Source: Arion vulgaris (Eukaryota > Mollusca > Gastropoda > Stylommatophora > Arionidae). Taken from it: 64,000 bases of DNA. The position numbers and the translations under genes were made by a program. This document shows, piece by piece, positions 61,451 to 64,000 of this stretch (within the stretch, counting starts at the first letter, position 1; each line of letters opens with the position of its first letter). The notes under the pieces are model-generated. The model had not been told where the DNA came from. It worked only from the letters and a program-made list of their open reading frames with translations, and did no database searches. The stretch covers positions 57,504,616 to 57,568,615 of the forward strand of contig CM036756.1 in NCBI GenBank assembly GCA_020796225.1. Reading direction: 5' to 3'.

Positions 61451-61628
61451 GTAAAAGTAAAAACATTACGATAGTAACAAGCACTGTTAAAGTAGTAACT
61501 GTGAAAAAGGTGTGAATGCATATGACAAAACAATATGTGTGATTATTTAATCAGTATCACTGTTATAGTGTATAGCAGACACACAAGAAAACTAAACCAC
61601 CTCCACACACGTTGACTACGCAGACTAC

Positions 61629-62456
61629 TCAAAATATTCCAAGTATCAACATCGTGTTGCAGAAAAGTGATATAGGCCAGTAATGTTGTGCAAATGACTG
61701 ATAAACGCATTCCAAAACAGTGGATGTACATTGAACTTGATGGGGCAGACGATCAGTTATATGAGGACTATCATCATAGCACTCCAGACATGTCCATAGG
61801 TGCTCCGATCTCCGCCTCAGCAAATCCAGCAGCGTCCAGCTACCCAACACGCCAGTTCGATGTTGATTAATCAATCTCTTTGCATATTTAGTATGTCGTT
61901 CTTTTCGAGGTGCACCAATATTGACACCCATCTCTTTCAATCTGGTCAGCGAGTGGGATTCACAGCCCTGAAACTCCTGTGTTCGGAAAGACTCTCTCAA
62001 TGCGTGAAGAATGTCACTTCGATCCATGGCAGCTCCCTCTGATATTGTAGCCAAGCCAGCCAATCTATCAGCTCGTTCATTACCCCTAACTCCTGCGTGT
62101 CCAGGGACAAAAATGGTGATTTCTCTTATCACTGTCTGTACCAGTACCTGCACCCAATTGCATCTCACCATACCTGATTCGACTTTACGAATCATGCTCA
62201 TTGAGTCACTGAGTATGAAAACACGAGGGTAATTGTGAGATGCCAACCAGTTCACCGCCTCCGTAACTGCCCGAACCTCCATTGTCAAGCTACTTGTGGT
62301 TGTTGCATAGGCCCCACTGGCCTCTCTTATTATTTTTCCTCCTGAGCGTGCTGAAAAAGCCAACGCACAGTGTTGTTGGCGAATGACTGAACCATCGGTG
62401 TAAATAACCACATCTGTATCATTGATGATGTCATTCAAGAGAGCCTCCACCTCCAC
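61629..62456 (-). CDS. Intact LINE RNase H domain (I/Nimbus-like)
   Basis: 275 codons without a break. The RNase H fold keeps all four catalytic acids: Asp21 (VIYTDGS), Glu60 (TMEVRAVTEA), Asp84 (FILSDSMSM), Asp130 ([19 protein letters not shown]). It degrades the RNA strand of the retrotransposition hybrid. The C-terminus has RLKEMGVNIGAPRKERHTKY and [12 protein letters not shown], then readthrough past the element. It is the C-terminal part of a longer ORF2; the start given is only the first Met. Confidence 0.88.
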   Translation of the reverse strand: MEVEALLNDIINDTDVVIYTDGSVIRQQHCALAFSARSGGKIIREASGAYATTTSSLTMEVRAVTEAVNWLASHNYPRVFILSDSMSMIRKVESGMVRCNWVQVLVQTVIREITIFVPGHAGVRGNERADRLAGLATISEGAAMDRSDILHALRESFRTQEFQGCESHSLTRLKEMGVNIGAPRKERHTKYAKRLINQHRTGVLGSWTLLDLLRRRSEHLWTCLECYDDSPHITDRLPHQVQCTSTVLECVYQSFAQHYWPISLFCNTMLILGIF

Positions 62457-62499
62457 GTTTAGCAGTGATAGATTATTTTGTTCAGTTCATTCTTCTCCT

Positions 62500-62890
62500 G
62501 TTTAAATTCCGAAGGATCACATATTTTCCTAAGCGTATCTTCCGCCTGACTCAGCTATGATCTACCTCTCTTGAGTCTACACCCTTTCTCTTGAATGAGT
62601 TCTTCATGGAGAGGATGTTCCTTGTTTGCATTGATTCTTAGATATGATCGAACCCTCCAAGTTTCAGTTCTGTTAGCAATAGTTGGGAAGTCAAGAAAGA
62701 ATCGCATTGACACTCCTGGTGTATCTTTGGTGCATCCCAGAATGATGCACATAGCCTCATTCTGAATTCTTTCCAGTCTCACTGTTTGCGTAGGACTAAT
62801 TGTTAGGAGAGCACATGCATATTCTATACATGACAGAACAATTCCTTGATACAAGAGTCCAAGAAGAGTACAAGACGATCAGTTGATGGA
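62500..62890 (-). pseudogene. Post-RT part of the same I/Nimbus-like LINE
   Basis: Reverse strand 62854-62555: GIVLSCIEYACALLTISPTQ, then VRLERIQNEAMCIILGCTKD, TPGVSMRFFLDFPTIANRTE and EELIQEKGC. This is the thumb/connection region between RT and RNase H (Y-A--L---S-----LE-IQNEAMR-ILG). A break near 62540 separates it from the RNase H. Confidence 0.88.
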
Positions 62891-62919
62891 CAGAAAAAAA
62901 GGTTTTACTTAAAGTGTCT

Positions 62920-63365
62920 CTAAAATGCTTCGATATAGAATACACGTGCTGGGAATCCCTTGAGCAAGATCCCTAAATGAGAGCTGCAGCAACACAAGAA
63001 GAATTCGCATAGTTGAGATTTGTCATAATGCTGAGATGCAGGAAAAAAACTAGCCACATGAAAAGATAGAACACACACCACCCATATGTCCAACTTTGAT
63101 CATGTGTGTCCAAGATCCCCAAATGAGTGCTGCAACAACACAAGAAGAATTCGCATAGTTGAGATTTGTCATAATGCTGAAATGCAGGAAAAACACTAGC
63201 TGCATGTAAAGACAGAACACACACCACCCATATGTCCAACTTTGATCATGTGTGTCCAACCTGTGGTAAGGGGTTTGTGTTCCAGAATTGGACTCTACAG
63301 TCACCTCTGCACATACCAGAGAGAGGTGCAACAATGCACGTCTGAGGCTGTTGTCATCACCGCTT
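62920..63365 (+). mobile_element. LINE 3' end with Cys/His C-terminus, partly duplicated
   Basis: A segment of about 135 bp from GAGAGCTGCAGCAACACAAG to GATCATGTGTGTCCAAG is present twice in tandem (62978-63115, 63116-63260). Then CPTCGKGFVFQNWTLQS-type end (frame shifted), as at 35230-35390. Confidence 0.75.
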
Positions 63366-63609
63366 GAGATGGACGACTATTTTTGATTATAATATAATTC
63401 AGATCTCCAACTCAACATTTAAAATCAGAGTTAGATGATTAATCTCTTCAGTTCTTTGTTGATTATTCAAACATCTTGTAACAGTTGTAAAGTGTTCATT
63501 TCTGGTAGTTCCCAGTTTCAATATCATCTCCTTCACTCTGGATATAGGGATTCATACATGTTTGTAAAAATCATTTATTCGATCTGCTTCTCTTATCTTT
63601 TTCTTCTTC

Positions 63610-63790
63610 TTTGCATTCGTTCTTTACAACCAATTTTAATCACTCTTTTTGTGATATGTTTGATCTTTGCCAAGAACATCTGATTTCAGCCAAACCTCCT
63701 TAGTCGCCTCTTACTACATGCGTGGCAGGTAACAGTGGTTCTATTCTTTACACTCCAAATTTTGGATCCGGTAACCACTCAGGCGAATAT
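63610..63790 (-). repeat. Dispersed retroelement S1b
   Basis: TTCTTCTTCTTTGCATTCGT, TAGTCGCCTCTTACTACATG and GGATCCGGTAACCACTCAGG on +; the reverse of 17045-17300. Confidence 0.72.
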
Positions 63791-64000
63791 GCTTCTCTTA
63801 TGTCATTGATGATGTTCGACCTGTCCATTGTCCGTCCTTATTCAATACCGTGTTGGTCAGCAGATCTGTTTGCTCATTTCCTTTCAGCCCACATGATCCG
63901 GTATAAAAATAAATGTTATTTGGATCATTTCAGTTTCAGTTTGGAATATCTCCATTGCACTCCGAACATGTCTATAGGTGCTATGATCTCCTTCCTATGG
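63790..64000 (-). mobile_element. LINE RNase H fragments at the right edge
   Basis: 63790-63930 in reverse reads GLKGNEQTDLLTNTVLNKDG, the RNase H C-terminal signature. From 63931 the 3' end of the first I/Nimbus-like family begins (GGAATATCTCCATTGCACTC) and runs off the window. Confidence 0.68.

Overview
This is an AT-rich stretch of animal nuclear DNA. One protein-coding gene, a ferlin, runs across it on the + strand from before the left edge to past the right edge. I placed 24 internal exons between 77 and 61450 by conserved ferlin peptides, AG/GT splice sites and codon phase. They encode about 960-975 residues: the end of a C2 domain (C2C of dysferlin), the conserved GFLPTFGP linker, FerA, FerB, the nested DysF domains with their RRRRW motifs, a C2 domain with a full set of acidic calcium ligands (C2D position) and most of the next C2 domain (C2E position). 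The DysF region makes it a type I ferlin (dysferlin/myoferlin/FER-1 type). The N-terminal C2A/C2B, the last C2 domains and the membrane anchor lie outside the window. Neither promoter nor polyadenylation region is present.

More than 95% of the window is intron, and most of that is recognisable mobile-element debris. There are several LINE families: an RTE-type family with a near full-length copy at 44837-47989, others known only from their 3' ends, an I/Nimbus-like family ending in RNase H, and a Jockey-like 5'-truncated copy at 28870-30990. There are two Penelope-like insertions made of inverted arms, a dead mariner, several TTAA-flanked piggyBac-type elements and their MITEs, a TA-flanked MITE, and several tRNA-like SINE families. 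Tandem repeats include a 39-bp array (53129-54196, which produces a spurious 355-codon ORF), a 106-bp array (21945-22686) and a 24-28-bp array (17755-18005). Several insertions are nested, with target-site duplications I could read directly (44825/47990, 55230/56121, 15575/15706, 21049/21149), so part of the insertion order can be reconstructed.

The host is an invertebrate. The mix of RTE, I/Nimbus-like RNase H LINEs, Penelope, mariner and tRNA-SINEs would suit a mollusc or another lophotrochozoan, but that is an inference with low confidence. No tRNA or rRNA gene, CRISPR array or bacterial-type operon was seen. The most unusual points are the Penelope-like inverted units with hammerhead-like cores, the phase conflict at the exon 15/16 junction, and the number of TTAA elements inside a single gene.
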